Source: Methanoculleus sp.
GTDB taxonomy: Archaea; Halobacteriota; Methanomicrobia; Methanomicrobiales; Methanoculleaceae
Assembly: GCF_020696975.1 (NCBI RefSeq)
Contig: NZ_JAJGBK010000003.1
Location: 1 to 64,000 of the forward strand
Direction of reading: 5' to 3'
Length of the DNA stretch: 64,000 nt
Part shown: piece after piece, positions 9,110 to 19,962 of the stretch
How positions within the stretch are numbered: position 1 is the first letter of the stretch
Layout of the letters: the number at the start of each line of letters is the position of its first letter
Made by a program: the position numbers and the translations under genes
The notes under the pieces: model-generated
What the model saw: only the letters and a program-made list of their open reading frames with translations
Databases searched by the model: none
What the model was told of the DNA's origin: nothing

Positions 9110-10314
9110 TGCAATAGCAGGCCAATCGCCGCCACAAGCGTAGCCGCACCGATCAGGTCGATCAGGCTTGTGATGACAGGGATTCCAAAGTTGTCGGGAT
9201 CGAGACCATACCGGAACGAAAGGCTCGCTGTGACGTACGCCACGCCATTCACCAGTGTCATGACGACCAGACCCGCTGCAAGACTGATAGTGACCAGCAT
9301 TCCAAGCCCGGGGCTGTTTAACCCCATGAGCACCGCCGCACCATGCGCGATGAGCGCCAGCAGTGGAAGCAGTATCAACGTATAGAGGTAGGAAATAATA
9401 AAATGATGCACAACGCCGCGCTCGGGGAGAAATGAGGGGTTGAGCTCGCCTGTGTGCATCTCTGTCGATAGACGTGACCCGAGGATGCCGCCTATCGACC
9501 CGAGGCCGCCCGTAAACGGCGGTATCAGGACGAGAAAGACCGCAAACGCCACCAGACGGTCGAGGTTGAGCGAGTAGGTCAGCCCGGCCAGCGTGCCGAG
9601 AGCGCTGAGCGGGATGAGGAGAAAGAGGTTCTCCCGGACGATCGCTCCGATCCCTTCCTGCCGGTTGCGGGTGTAGAGGAGGGTGGCGACGGCGACGGCA
9701 ACCGCGACGGCCCCGGCCACCAGGCGCACCCAGGGAGAGAGGAGCATGATGAACGTCGCGGAGAGGACGAGGATAGGAAGCGTGACGATATCCCCGGAGG
9801 TGGTGACGGTCGGGGCGGCGATCATATCGAGGTCGAGGCCGTAGCGGTAACTTGCAAGGGCGACGACCAGCGTAATCCCCATCACCACAACCCCCGCGAT
9901 AACACCGCTCGTGACCGATATCAGCACAAGATCGGTGACGCCCACGACGGGATACCCGAAGAGCAGGCTTGCCGCGTAAGCGAAGATGCCAAGGACAAAC
10001 GCTATGAGAATCGTCACCACAAACGATGCGCGGATGTTGTCGCCAAGGACGGAGCCCTCCGCAAACTCGATGGAGAACTCTCCAAGATGCATCGACGAGG
10101 AGAGGCGGGATGCGAATACGCCGGCGATGCTCCCCCGGGTATGAATGATCGACGGCAGAAGTACCATCAGGCCGGGGATCAGCCCGAGGACTTCACGGAC
10201 GGAACCAAGGTAGATGCCTGCAATGCTCAGGACAGCAGCGCTGAGGAGCAGAGCGCCAAGGCCGGTGAGAATCAGGCGGCTCTGGCTGGATAGGCCCTGC
10301 TCCATCACCATCAC
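9106..10314 (-). CDS. MgtE-like divalent cation transporter (two membrane domains)
   Basis: A 402-residue polytopic membrane protein with two homologous MgtE-type transmembrane halves. The hallmarks recur: PGLMVLLPSIIHTRGSIAGVFASRLSS in the first half and FTGGLGSIGGILGSRLSTEMH in the second, each followed by a hydrophobic bundle. Bacterial MgtE has one such domain plus N-terminal and CBS domains; here the cytosolic sensor is absent and is perhaps replaced by the coupled PhoU/TrkA-C protein. Predicted function is Mg2+ or related cation transport. The start is ambiguous among GTG 10314, ATG 10311 and ATG 10305. Confidence 0.85.
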   Translation of the reverse strand: MMVMEQGLSSQSRLILTGLGALLLSAAVLSIAGIYLGSVREVLGLIPGLMVLLPSIIHTRGSIAGVFASRLSSSMHLGEFSIEFAEGSVLGDNIRASFVVTILIAFVLGIFAYAASLLFGYPVVGVTDLVLISVTSGVIAGVVVMGITLVVALASYRYGLDLDMIAAPTVTTSGDIVTLPILVLSATFIMLLSPWVRLVAGAVAVAVAVATLLYTRNRQEGIGAIVRENLFLLIPLSALGTLAGLTYSLNLDRLVAFAVFLVLIPPFTGGLGSIGGILGSRLSTEMHTGELNPSFLPERGVVHHFIISYLYTLILLPLLALIAHGAAVLMGLNSPGLGMLVTISLAAGLVVMTLVNGVAYVTASLSFRYGLDPDNFGIPVITSLIDLIGAATLVAAIGLLLQ

Positions 10315-10326
10315 CGTCCATTCCCA

Positions 10327-11280
10327 TCAACTCCGATACGGGATCTCCAGCGCCGCCAGGTCGGCCGGCAGGATCACGTCTCCCTCATAATGTCGCTTTG
10401 CATCGCGTATATGGTTTGCTGTGCTTGTATAACGGGAACTTATGTGCATCAGGGCAAGCATACGGGCATTTAAGGCCGCTGCCGCCTCACCCGCTTCCCC
10501 CGCGGTGGAGTGCAGGACTTCGCGGGCACGGCTGCTCTCCTGGTCGTCGAACGTGGCATCGTGGATCAGGAGATCCGCATCCCGCATCATCGCGGCGGTA
10601 TCGGGCTGGCCCTGAAGCGGGCGAGTGTCGCCGGTATAGACAATCTTCCTCCCCGGGCGCGGATCACCCAGCACGTCGTCGGGCCGGACTGCGGTCTCGG
10701 TGCCGTCATGGACGACACGGACCTCCTCCCCGCGCTGGAGCCGCCCGAAGAGCGGGCCCGGCGGGACACCGAGCGCGATGGCACGCTCGCGGTTGAATCT
10801 TCCCGGCCGCTCGTCCTCCTCCATCACGTAGCCGAGCCCGGGGATGCCGTGAGACGTCGCGAACGCCCGGACGGTGTAGCCGTTGAAGGGCACGACTGAG
10901 CCGTGCTCGAGGGCGTGAGCGGTGACGGGGAACCCCCGGGTGTGGCGGCTTATCCTCTGGACGAGGTCGATGAACTCGCCGACCCAGGGCGGCCCGTAGA
11001 TCGGGAGGGGGTCTGTCCGTCCCATGAACGCAAGCGTCTCGACGAGCCCGAAGACGCCGAGAAAGTGGTCGGCGTGCCAGTGGGTGATGAAGATGGCGTT
11101 CACGGTGAACCCGGTCCGGGCACGCATCATCTGCTGCTGGGTGCCCTCGCCGCAGTCAAAGAGCAGGGTGTCAGAGCCCCGCCGGATCAGGACCGAGGAG
11201 GGGTTCCTCTGCGGCGACGGGAGCGCTCCCGCCGTGCCGAGAAAGTGGACATGCAGTGTCTCGCCGGCTATACGAACCAC
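10327..11280 (-). CDS. rnz: Ribonuclease Z (tRNA 3'-end endonuclease)
   Basis: A 317-residue tRNase Z of the metallo-beta-lactamase fold, which cleaves the 3' trailer of precursor tRNAs. It shows HFLGTAGALPSPQRNPSS at the N-terminus, the zinc motif THWHADHFLG (HxHxDH) near residue 63, the flexible-arm region in the middle, YTGDTRP near residue 215, and the final histidine in LMHISSRY. Length and motif order match archaeal RNase Z. The start is GTG at 11280, and the gene overlaps the end of the upstream TIM-barrel gene by 13 bp, so the two are probably co-expressed. Confidence 0.95.
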   Translation of the reverse strand: MVRIAGETLHVHFLGTAGALPSPQRNPSSVLIRRGSDTLLFDCGEGTQQQMMRARTGFTVNAIFITHWHADHFLGVFGLVETLAFMGRTDPLPIYGPPWVGEFIDLVQRISRHTRGFPVTAHALEHGSVVPFNGYTVRAFATSHGIPGLGYVMEEDERPGRFNRERAIALGVPPGPLFGRLQRGEEVRVVHDGTETAVRPDDVLGDPRPGRKIVYTGDTRPLQGQPDTAAMMRDADLLIHDATFDDQESSRAREVLHSTAGEAGEAAAALNARMLALMHISSRYTSTANHIRDAKRHYEGDVILPADLAALEIPYRS

Positions 11281-12041
11281 TTCCTGAGTGCTGCAAGGCT
11301 TCGTTTCGCCTCTTCGAGCGTCCGGCCCTCGATGACGACCCGGCCGGAGTAGTCCCGGGCGATGACCCGCCCGGCCTTCTCCCAGTTGATGGTCCCGTCC
11401 CCGAGCGCCAGGTGCTCGTCCGACCGCCCGTGGTTGTCATGGATGTGCAGGTGATTGACCTCGCGGACATGCGCAAGGAACGCGTCAACGAGGCCGTTGG
11501 TGTTGGCGTGCCCCAGATCGAGCGTGATCCCGATCCCCGGTATCCCTTCCGTGAGGCCGAGGATCTCCTCGGGGTAACGGCAGAGGAAGTCTTTGATACT
11601 GATCATATTCTCGACGCATGCAAGGACACCGTGGTCCTCGGCGTACTTCCCGATCTCGACAAGCGCAGTCTTCTGCATCTCCCAGACCTTCTCGGGGACG
11701 AGTTTCCCGACAGGGGAGACGAACCCGGGGTGGAACGTCACCCGGTCGGTCAGGTCGGCAGCGTGGTGGATGCAGCAGCAGGTCTGGCGAATGGACTCAC
11801 GCCAGATGGGGTAGTTCAGCGAGGCGAGGTTTAAGTCGCTATACGGAGCGTGAACGGTCGCAAGAAGGCCAGTGCTCTCAAGGTTATCCTGGATAGCAGC
11901 GAAGTTCTCAGGGTTATCCAGTCGGTACTTCCCATCGGCAACGATCTCCCAACCGGCATATCCCAGATCCTCGAGCCCGTAGATCCAGTCCCGTGACTCC
12001 CAGACTTTTGACGAGGATGAAAAATACGGAATAAGACTCAT
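11268..12041 (-). CDS. Xylose-isomerase-like TIM-barrel protein (AP endonuclease 2 superfamily)
   Basis: A 257-residue protein of the AP-endonuclease-2/sugar-isomerase TIM-barrel superfamily. Metal-ligand segments are visible: ATVHAPYSDLN, VTFHPGF, CVENMISI, GITLDLGHANTNG, and NHLHIHDNHGRSDEHLALGDG, with a final EGRTLEEAKRS. This set of Glu/His/Asp residues is the usual trinuclear-zinc or isomerase site. Substrate cannot be told: it could be an endonuclease IV-like repair enzyme or a sugar epimerase. It overlaps the UPF0200 gene by 4 bp and RNase Z by 13 bp, in a tightly packed unit. Confidence 0.85.
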   Translation of the reverse strand: MSLIPYFSSSSKVWESRDWIYGLEDLGYAGWEIVADGKYRLDNPENFAAIQDNLESTGLLATVHAPYSDLNLASLNYPIWRESIRQTCCCIHHAADLTDRVTFHPGFVSPVGKLVPEKVWEMQKTALVEIGKYAEDHGVLACVENMISIKDFLCRYPEEILGLTEGIPGIGITLDLGHANTNGLVDAFLAHVREVNHLHIHDNHGRSDEHLALGDGTINWEKAGRVIARDYSGRVVIEGRTLEEAKRSLAALRKWFV

Positions 12042-12586
12042 GCTATCCCTCCCAGCCGGCAGAGCAGGGCGCGGACCTCTGCAGTGAACTCCTCAAGGGT
12101 TCCCTCGTTCGTGATCCGGCAGTCCGCTTCCTCCAGAGCCCGGCCGAGTCCCCATCCGAGTTCCCGCTCGTCGCGAACCCGGAGTTCTTCAGCGGTGAGG
12201 GAGTCATCGGACCGGCCCCGGCCCGCAAGTCTCCGGTAACGGGTCTCAAACGACGAGGCGATCCCGATCAGCGTGAAGTCGCGGAAGTGTTCTTTGAACG
12301 TCGTCACCTCGTAATCTCCCCGAATACCGTCCACCAGGACGACAGGAGCGCCAGTTGCCTCGATGGCCGGGATGGTGATCCGGGCGATGGCGTCCATGCC
12401 GAGGTCTGCGCGTAACTTCCCCGCGATTGCACCGCAGTTCGTATCCGTCAGGGGAAGCCCGGCCTCCTTCACCCGTTCGCGTATCGCGTCCCCCATGACC
12501 ACGACGGGAATCCCGAGGTCGCGGGCGATCCGTGACACCTCTCCTTTCCCGCTCGCCGGCATGCCAACGATTCCAATAACCTTCAT
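12038..12586 (-). CDS. UPF0200 family P-loop kinase-like protein
   Basis: A 182-residue protein with a P-loop at the N-terminus (MKVIGIVGMPASGKGE) and overall similarity to adenylate and dephospho-CoA kinases. It matches the archaeal UPF0200 family, which keeps VVMGDAIRERVK and VLVDGIRGDYEV. A lid-like segment, RYRRLAGRGRSDDS, follows. It is likely an NTP-dependent small-molecule kinase of unknown substrate. It is first in a three-gene overlapping unit with the TIM-barrel protein and RNase Z. Confidence 0.9.
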   Translation of the reverse strand: MKVIGIVGMPASGKGEVSRIARDLGIPVVVMGDAIRERVKEAGLPLTDTNCGAIAGKLRADLGMDAIARITIPAIEATGAPVVLVDGIRGDYEVTTFKEHFRDFTLIGIASSFETRYRRLAGRGRSDDSLTAEELRVRDERELGWGLGRALEEADCRITNEGTLEEFTAEVRALLCRLGGIA

Positions 12587-12799
12587 CAGGGCTTCTCCAT
12601 CTTATTATACTCTATCCAGAACAGCGGACCGGGCCGGTGAGAGGCCGGCTGCAGATTCCTGGCGCGCCCAGGCCCCGGCTCCTGTGATGCAGGTTGTGGC
12701 GGCCGCCACAAGCGTCTTCATAACCGTGCGTTCCCGACGCTATTATGCTTAACGTCATCGCTGCATCGGCAGAACCGGGAGTGGTACGCCGCCGGAAAT

Positions 12800-13498
12800 C
12801 TACCGCTCCGGGTCGTACCCGACCTCCCCGTCTTCCCGGGTCCGTATCCGGACCTTGCGGCCGAGCGGCGCTGCTGCCGCCTCGAGTTCCTGCCGGGCCA
12901 GAGGAACGAATCCGGGAGCGACTCCCTGCTGGAGCACAAGGTCCAGTCCGCGGGCAGCCTCCGCGATGGGCGGGAGATCGCCCTCGCGGCCCCGGAAGAG
13001 AGTGATCACGATCTCGCATGCCTCAAGGCTGCCGTCGATCTTCGCCTTCCTGCAGAGGTCAAGCGACTGTTTCACCTCATCGGCGGCGGCAAGCCCCAGG
13101 AGGTCGTCATAGCGCTCCCACGTTGTCTTGATATCGAGCGCGATCATGTCCACGAGATGACCCTCAAGGAGGGCCTCAATAACCCGGGGAAAGATGCCGT
13201 TTGTGTGCAGGCCCACAGAGAGCCCCATTTCGCGGGCGGCGGCGGCGAGGCGCATGAGCACAGGCCCCTGCAGGGTGGGTTCCCCGCCCGAGAAGACGAC
13301 GGCGCCTGCAAGCGTGCGGGAACTCCGGATCATCGCGATGATCTCGTCTGCGTCACGCAGGTCCTCACCGCCCTGGAGGGCGACGTTGTGGCAGTAGAAG
13401 CATCGTGCGGGGCACCCTCTGAGAAAGACGGTGCAGGCCGCCCGTCCACGCCAGTCGACGGTGCTGATCGGGACAAAACCTCCGAAATTGACGTGCAA
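12800..13498 (-). CDS. Radical SAM activating protein (NrdG/PflA-like)
   Basis: A 232-residue radical SAM protein with the cluster motif CPARCFYC near residue 30 (CxxxCxxC) and VVFSGGEPTLQ as the SAM-binding loop. It resembles glycyl-radical-enzyme activases and archaeal NrdG-type proteins, which generate the glycyl radical of anaerobic ribonucleotide reductase. It could instead be an uncharacterised COG1180 activase, because no reductase gene is beside it. The only in-frame start is TTG at 13498, placing the protein start at MHVNFGGFVPIS. It is divergent from thiC with a 177-bp spacer. Confidence 0.85.
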   Translation of the reverse strand: MHVNFGGFVPISTVDWRGRAACTVFLRGCPARCFYCHNVALQGGEDLRDADEIIAMIRSSRTLAGAVVFSGGEPTLQGPVLMRLAAAAREMGLSVGLHTNGIFPRVIEALLEGHLVDMIALDIKTTWERYDDLLGLAAADEVKQSLDLCRKAKIDGSLEACEIVITLFRGREGDLPPIAEAARGLDLVLQQGVAPGFVPLARQELEAAAAPLGRKVRIRTREDGEVGYDPER

Positions 13499-13584
13499 GT
13501 AATCACCAGGCGTTAAAGAAATGCTCCGTTATTTCTTGTAAGCCTTGGCTTTCCGGCTATGAAAAAAAAGATCTGAATAAGGTA

Positions 13585-13599
13585 AAGTAAAGTTTACTT
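13585..13599. promoter_or_regulatory. Palindromic operator candidate upstream of thiC
   Basis: AAGTAAA-G-TTTACTT is a perfect 7-bp inverted repeat around one base, about 77 bp before the thiC ATG and 87 bp before the divergent radical SAM start. Archaeal thiamine genes are known to be controlled by ThiR-type repressors at palindromes; assigning this site to such a regulator is inference. Confidence 0.45.
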
Positions 13600-13675
13600 G
13601 TTAAGAGAGCAAGCCAGATTTAGCCCGGATCCCAAAAACAAGCCTTTATCAACTCTTTTCCTCAAATATAAGGCC

Positions 13676-14950
13676 ATGGGTCTCATAGAAGACGCCCGAC
13701 ACGGCGTCGTCACCGAGGAGATGCGGATCGTCGCAGCAGCTGAAGGTGTAACCGAGGAGTTCGTCAGGCGCGGCGTGGCCGAGGGCCACATCGTCATCCC
13801 GGTATCCCCCTACCGGAAGGTGAAGATCTGCGGTATCGGCGAAGGGCTCCGGACGAAGGTCAACGCGAGCATCGGGACGTCGTCGGATATCGTCGACGTC
13901 GATATGGAGGTCGAGAAGGCCCGGCAGGCCGAGCGTGCCGGCGCCGATACGCTGATGGAGCTCTCCACCGGCGGCGACTTTGCGGAGATCCGGCGCCGGG
14001 TCGTCGAGGCGACCTCCCTCTCGGTCGGGTCGGTCCCGCTCTACCAGGCATTCATCGAGGCCGCCCGGAAACATGGGGCGGTCGTCCACATGGAGGAGGA
14101 CGACCTCTTCCGGATCACGGCGGAGCAGGCGAAACTCGGGACCAACTTCATGGCGATCCACACCGGGATCAACTACGAGACGATGAAGCGCCTGCAGAAC
14201 CAGGGACGGCACGGCGGCCTCGTCTCCCGGGGCGGCGCCTTCATGACGGCATGGATGCTCCACAACGAGAAGGAGAACCCACTGTATTCCGAGTTCGACT
14301 ACCTGGTCGAGATCTTGAAAGAGCACGAGGTCACCCTCTCGTTCGGCAACGGTATGCGGGCGGGTGCGGTCCACGACGCGACCGACCGCGCCCAGATTCA
14401 GGAACTGCTCATCAACGCGGAACTCGCGGACAAGGCGCACGCCGCAGGTGTCCAGACGATCGTCGAGGGGCCGGGGCATATCCCGGTCGACGAGATCGAG
14501 ACGAACGTCGTCCTGCAAAAGCGGGTCACGAACAGAAAACCGTTCTACATGCTCGGACCGCTCGTCACCGATATCGCCCCCGGCTACGACGACCGGGTGG
14601 CCGCAATCGGGGCCGCGCTCTCCTCCTCCTACGGCGCCGACTTCATCTGCTACGTGACGCCGGCGGAGCACCTTGCGCTCCCCACGCCCGAGGAGGTCTA
14701 CGAGGGTGTCATCAGCTCGAGGATCGCCGCCCACGTCGGGGATATGATCAAGCTCAAGAAGCGCGACGCGGACCTCGAGATGGGCCACGCCCGCCGCGAC
14801 CTCGACTGGGAGCGACAGTTTGCGGTCGCGATCAATCCCGAACGCGCCCGGGCGATCCGGGACGAGCGGATGCCGGCCGACGCCGACGCCTGCACGATGT
14901 GCGGGGACTACTGCGCGTTGAAGATTGTTGGAAGGCACTTTAATTTCTGA
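13676..14950 (+). CDS. thiC: Phosphomethylpyrimidine synthase ThiC
   Basis: A radical SAM enzyme that converts aminoimidazole ribotide to HMP-phosphate for thiamine synthesis. I place the start at ATG 13676 ([16 protein letters not shown], 424 residues) because ThiC homologues begin here and the upstream in-frame part lacks coding character. Motifs: [19 protein letters not shown], the core [11 protein letters not shown], and the C-terminal CTMCGDYC cluster motif (CxxCxxxxC) that binds [4Fe-4S]. Length is typical for archaeal ThiC. A perfect palindrome lies upstream, and a stem followed by T-runs lies right after the stop. Confidence 0.96.
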   Translation: MGLIEDARHGVVTEEMRIVAAAEGVTEEFVRRGVAEGHIVIPVSPYRKVKICGIGEGLRTKVNASIGTSSDIVDVDMEVEKARQAERAGADTLMELSTGGDFAEIRRRVVEATSLSVGSVPLYQAFIEAARKHGAVVHMEEDDLFRITAEQAKLGTNFMAIHTGINYETMKRLQNQGRHGGLVSRGGAFMTAWMLHNEKENPLYSEFDYLVEILKEHEVTLSFGNGMRAGAVHDATDRAQIQELLINAELADKAHAAGVQTIVEGPGHIPVDEIETNVVLQKRVTNRKPFYMLGPLVTDIAPGYDDRVAAIGAALSSSYGADFICYVTPAEHLALPTPEEVYEGVISSRIAAHVGDMIKLKKRDADLEMGHARRDLDWERQFAVAINPERARAIRDERMPADADACTMCGDYCALKIVGRHFNF

Positions 14951-14954
14951 TGGG

Positions 14955-15002
14955 GAGGGGGGAGCGGGGGCGCTCCCTCCGGGATCTCTTTTTAGGTTTT
15001 TT
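14955..15002 (+). terminator. Hairpin plus T-runs after thiC
   Basis: A GC stem of GGGAGCG / CGCTCCC type with a GGGG loop is followed by CTTTTTAGG and TTTTTTC. It starts a few bases after the thiC stop, so it looks like an intrinsic terminator. Confidence 0.7.
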
Positions 15003-15169
15003 CGGGTAGCGGAGGGTGCTTGTTTGTGCAAGTGGATCTGACCCGAGATGCCCCTGACAATCCCACGGCATCAAACGGCCTCTGTAGCACCTGTCTATCC
15101 CACAGTCACGTAACCCCGTCACGGCTTTCGTGGGGGTATCGCCCTTGGGGGAGGGGCTGACGGGGAGTG

Positions 15170-15201
15170 CGAGCGTAGCGAGCTTGAGCACCGCAGGTGC
15201 A
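15170..15201 (+). repeat. Dispersed hairpin repeat, copy A
   Basis: Contains GAGCGTAGCGAGC followed by the hairpin GCACC-GCA-GGTGC. It matches copy B at 15285 (inverted) and copy C at 52761. Confidence 0.7.
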
Positions 15202-15284
15202 AGGGGGGAGAGTCCCCCCTCCCCTGTCTCCGCCTCACAGATTTGCCTATGATCCCCACCCCACCCGGCCTTCGGCCTCCTCCT

Positions 15285-15318
15285 CCGCACCTGCGGTGCT
15301 CATGCTCCGCTCTTTCAG
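15285..15318 (-). repeat. Dispersed hairpin repeat, copy B
   Basis: On the minus strand it reads GAGCGGAGCATGAGCACC then GCAGGTGCGG. It is closer to copy C than to copy A. Confidence 0.7.
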
Positions 15319-15504
15319 AGCATCGCACCCCGCCCCACAGGGGCGGAGGCAGTGAATGGCGATACCCACACGGTCCAGTGTACCTGGATCGCAGACAAAT
15401 ATCAGTCCAATATACTCGCACACAAGAACACCCGAACTTCCCTACATCAAAAACCGCACCATTATCGCCCCGCCCCATCAAAATACCCATAAGAGGTCAC
15501 CCCA

Positions 15505-15921
15505 ATGAAACCCGAACATGAGCAGTTAGTCAACGACTTCCTCACCCACGCCGACGACCTCGGCGACGACATCACCGGCGACGTAGAGGAGATGCTCGGC
15601 GTCGTGCCATTCATCTTCACCATCCTCCGGGACCGGCCCGACGTCTTCGCGCTCGCCGCCATCGCTGATTACCGGATCTCACGGCCGGACTCTCTCGACG
15701 CAAAGACCGCCGAACTCATCGCCGTCGCGGCCGCCGCCGGTGCAGGGGCCGAGAGCTGCCTGAAGGTCCACATGGGGGCCGCCCTGAAGGAAGGCGCGTC
15801 CCGCGACGAGATCCTCGACGTATTGTTGATCGCCGCAATGATTGGCAAAACCCGGGTCCTTGCCTCCTCCCTTCGCCGGTTCAGAGAGGTCTGCGGCGAA
15901 GGGCCGGGAGCAGAGAAGTGA
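15505..15921 (+). CDS. Carboxymuconolactone decarboxylase (AhpD)-family protein
   Basis: A 138-residue all-helical CMD/AhpD-like protein. The family core is visible in DSLDAKTAELIAVAAAA, GAESCLKVHMGAALKEGASRDEI and ALLIAAMIGKTRV-like helices. AhpD-type members use CxxCxxxH for disulfide reduction; here only one cysteine (about residue 85) is present, with Ala at the first position, while the histidine remains. Thiol-disulfide chemistry by the usual route is therefore doubtful. Archaeal members often act in redox or unknown roles. It stands alone downstream of the repeat patch and 58 bp upstream of the next gene. Confidence 0.85.
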   Translation: MKPEHEQLVNDFLTHADDLGDDITGDVEEMLGVVPFIFTILRDRPDVFALAAIADYRISRPDSLDAKTAELIAVAAAAGAGAESCLKVHMGAALKEGASRDEILDVLLIAAMIGKTRVLASSLRRFREVCGEGPGAEK

Positions 15922-15979
15922 CCCCCCTCGGCCCGGAGCATGCATACTTTATGGTCTGGTTGAGCCAAAACTCTCTGCA

Positions 15980-16549
15980 ATGAGCCAGACAAAGGCGGTC
16001 CTCCGCGAGCAGGCAAAGGAGGCCCGGTTCCACCTCTCACCCGAAGAGATTGCCGCGTACAGCAGCAGTATTGAAGAGCGGCTCCTTGAGATCCTGAATG
16101 GGTTTAAGACCGTCATGGTCTACGTTGCAAAGGCCCCAGAGGTCGAAACCGGCGACTTGATCGCGGAATTGAACCACCGGGGCGTGCGGGTCGTCGTGCC
16201 CATCATCGAACGGGAGACCTGCAGCCTCCGCCTCTCCTACCTGCCGGACCCGGCGGTCCTCGTCCCGAGCACGTTCAACGTTCCCGAACCGATCGGCCAC
16301 GAGCTTCCAGCCCGGCCCGAGGATGTCGAGGCCGTCGTCATACCGATGCTCGCCTTCGATGCCGAAGGGAACCGGCTCGGCTACGGTGCGGGGTACTACG
16401 ACCGCTTTCTCTGCCGGTACCCGCACCCGCAGAAGATCGGCATCGCGTTCTCCTGCCAGCAGATGGAGAGTATTCCTGCCGACGATAACGACGTAAAGAT
16501 GGATTGCATCGTTACAGAAAAGAGGATCATCCGGTACAAACAGAATTGA
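15980..16549 (+). CDS. 5-formyltetrahydrofolate cyclo-ligase family protein
   Basis: A 189-residue MTHFS homologue from ATG 15980 (MSQTKAVLREQAKEARFHLS); the longer ORF start at 15842 would overlap the previous gene. The family motifs are the basic N-terminal helix for ATP phosphate binding and the glycine-rich LGYGAGYYDRFL near residue 137. The enzyme interconverts formyl-folate and methenyl-folate using ATP. Methanogens use methanopterin rather than folate, so the substrate here may be a pterin analogue or the protein may have another role (inference). Confidence 0.9.
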   Translation: MSQTKAVLREQAKEARFHLSPEEIAAYSSSIEERLLEILNGFKTVMVYVAKAPEVETGDLIAELNHRGVRVVVPIIERETCSLRLSYLPDPAVLVPSTFNVPEPIGHELPARPEDVEAVVIPMLAFDAEGNRLGYGAGYYDRFLCRYPHPQKIGIAFSCQQMESIPADDNDVKMDCIVTEKRIIRYKQN

Positions 16550-16558
16550 CACAGTAGT

Positions 16559-16571
16559 AAAATATAAATAT
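16559..16571 (+). promoter_or_regulatory. TATA box for cdc48
   Basis: AAAATATAAATAT stands out in GC-rich DNA about 50 bp before the cdc48 ATG. An AGGAGAGG ribosome-binding site follows at 16601, so this mRNA has a leader. Confidence 0.65.
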
Positions 16572-16579
16572 GTGATTGA

Positions 16580-19039
<2,460 letters not shown>

Positions 19040-19102
19040 CGGGAGCGCCCCACCCCCCCGGGGCGTTCCCTCATCAGCAGAGTTAGAAACCACGTGATAT
19101 AC

Positions 19103-19561
19103 ATGAGTGACAACACACCAGAAGACATCTTCCAGCAACTCAACGAACTGATGAAACGCCTCATGGAGCAGGGGCTCAAAGAGCAAGGAGACCAGAACAG
19201 GCCGTTTGCCTACGGGTTCAAGATCATCCTCCACGACGCCGGCAAACCGGAGACCCCGGCAAAGGAAGCAGAAGAACCCGCAGCAGCGCCGGCAGAACAC
19301 TCGTCAGAGGGAAGCATCGAGCCGATAGCAGAGATGTACACGACCGATGATGACGTGACGGTGGCAGTCGATCTCCCGGGCATCGAGAAGGAAGCGATTC
19401 ACCTATCACTCATCAATGGCACACTGACGATCATCGCCGGCTCAAGCCAGCTGACCTCGGTAGAGATGCCAACCGTGGACGCCGATTCCATGCAATCGAA
19501 CTACAAGCACGGCGTCCTGGAGGTCAAATTCTCCCGGGGCAAATCGATCCATATAGACTGA
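19103..19561 (+). CDS. Small heat-shock protein, Hsp20/alpha-crystallin family
   Basis: A 152-residue small HSP that holds unfolding proteins without ATP. I prefer ATG 19103 (MSDNTPEDIF) over the GTG three codons upstream. The N-terminal half is charged and variable, and the alpha-crystallin domain (about residues 70-152) shows DDVTVAVDLPGIEKEAIHLS and ends HGVLEVKFSRG, the usual G-x-L-x-[VI] strand. No C-terminal IxI extension is evident. It follows cdc48 by 63 bp and is probably part of the same stress unit. Confidence 0.9.
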   Translation: MSDNTPEDIFQQLNELMKRLMEQGLKEQGDQNRPFAYGFKIILHDAGKPETPAKEAEEPAAAPAEHSSEGSIEPIAEMYTTDDDVTVAVDLPGIEKEAIHLSLINGTLTIIAGSSQLTSVEMPTVDADSMQSNYKHGVLEVKFSRGKSIHID

Positions 19562-19962
19562 GCACGCATGCTTGCCGGGAGGGACGAGATGATTGTGCCG
19601 GCAGATGGCAGCACCCCTTCTTTTCGCCTCCCTCAAGGGCGTTGTCCCGGCTCCTTTCATCGGAGAGAACGCGCGACCGCAGCAGGAGCCACCACCCCCA
19701 TCCCTCCAGAACAAAGCGCCTACAGGCCTTCTAACCACTCTCCCGGCCACATCATCAGCCAGAAAGAGAAAAAGGCCGAACAATAGGCCTGGTGCCGCCT
19801 TCCACTGCCTGTGCTGTGCAGGAACCGGATCACAGGAAGAAAGAGCGAACCGCTATATGGGTTGCCGCAGCCAACCTTTTTTCAAGGCAACAACACCTAC
19901 ATATACAGTAATACCTATCTACTAGTCGTAAGGGCTATGCCCGCCCAGGTAGTGGTGATTAA
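19562..19962. other. Gene-poor 400-bp spacer before fbp
   Basis: ORFs on both strands here are proline/arginine-rich shadows without start signals. The right end holds a TATA-like ACCTACATATACAGTA near 19903-19917 that probably drives fbp, with GGTG just before the ATG. Nothing else is recognised. Confidence 0.5.

Larger units (their letters stand above)
15125..15375. repeat. Gene-free patch with long imperfect inverted repeat (MITE-like)
   Basis: Between thiC and the next gene, 554 bp hold no credible gene. The left arm (about 15130-15200) and right arm (about 15284-15372, reversed) share a GGTATCGCC segment near the outer ends and GAGCACCGCAGGTGC at the inner ends, flanking about 80 bp. 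Inside are GGGGGG/CCCCCC and CCGCCCC-ACA-GGGGCGG hairpins. No transposase is present, so it is either a non-autonomous element or a folded intergenic repeat. Confidence 0.6.

Noticed and set aside
13500-13675. TPP riboswitch before thiC
   Set aside because: I looked for the conserved thi-box and saw only an AT-rich spacer with a palindrome; no convincing match.
13649-15031. 460-residue minus-strand ORF
   Set aside because: Antisense to thiC; no recognisable motif.
19593-19925. 110-residue ORF before fbp
   Set aside because: Low-complexity, no start signal, and the TATA element of fbp falls within it.
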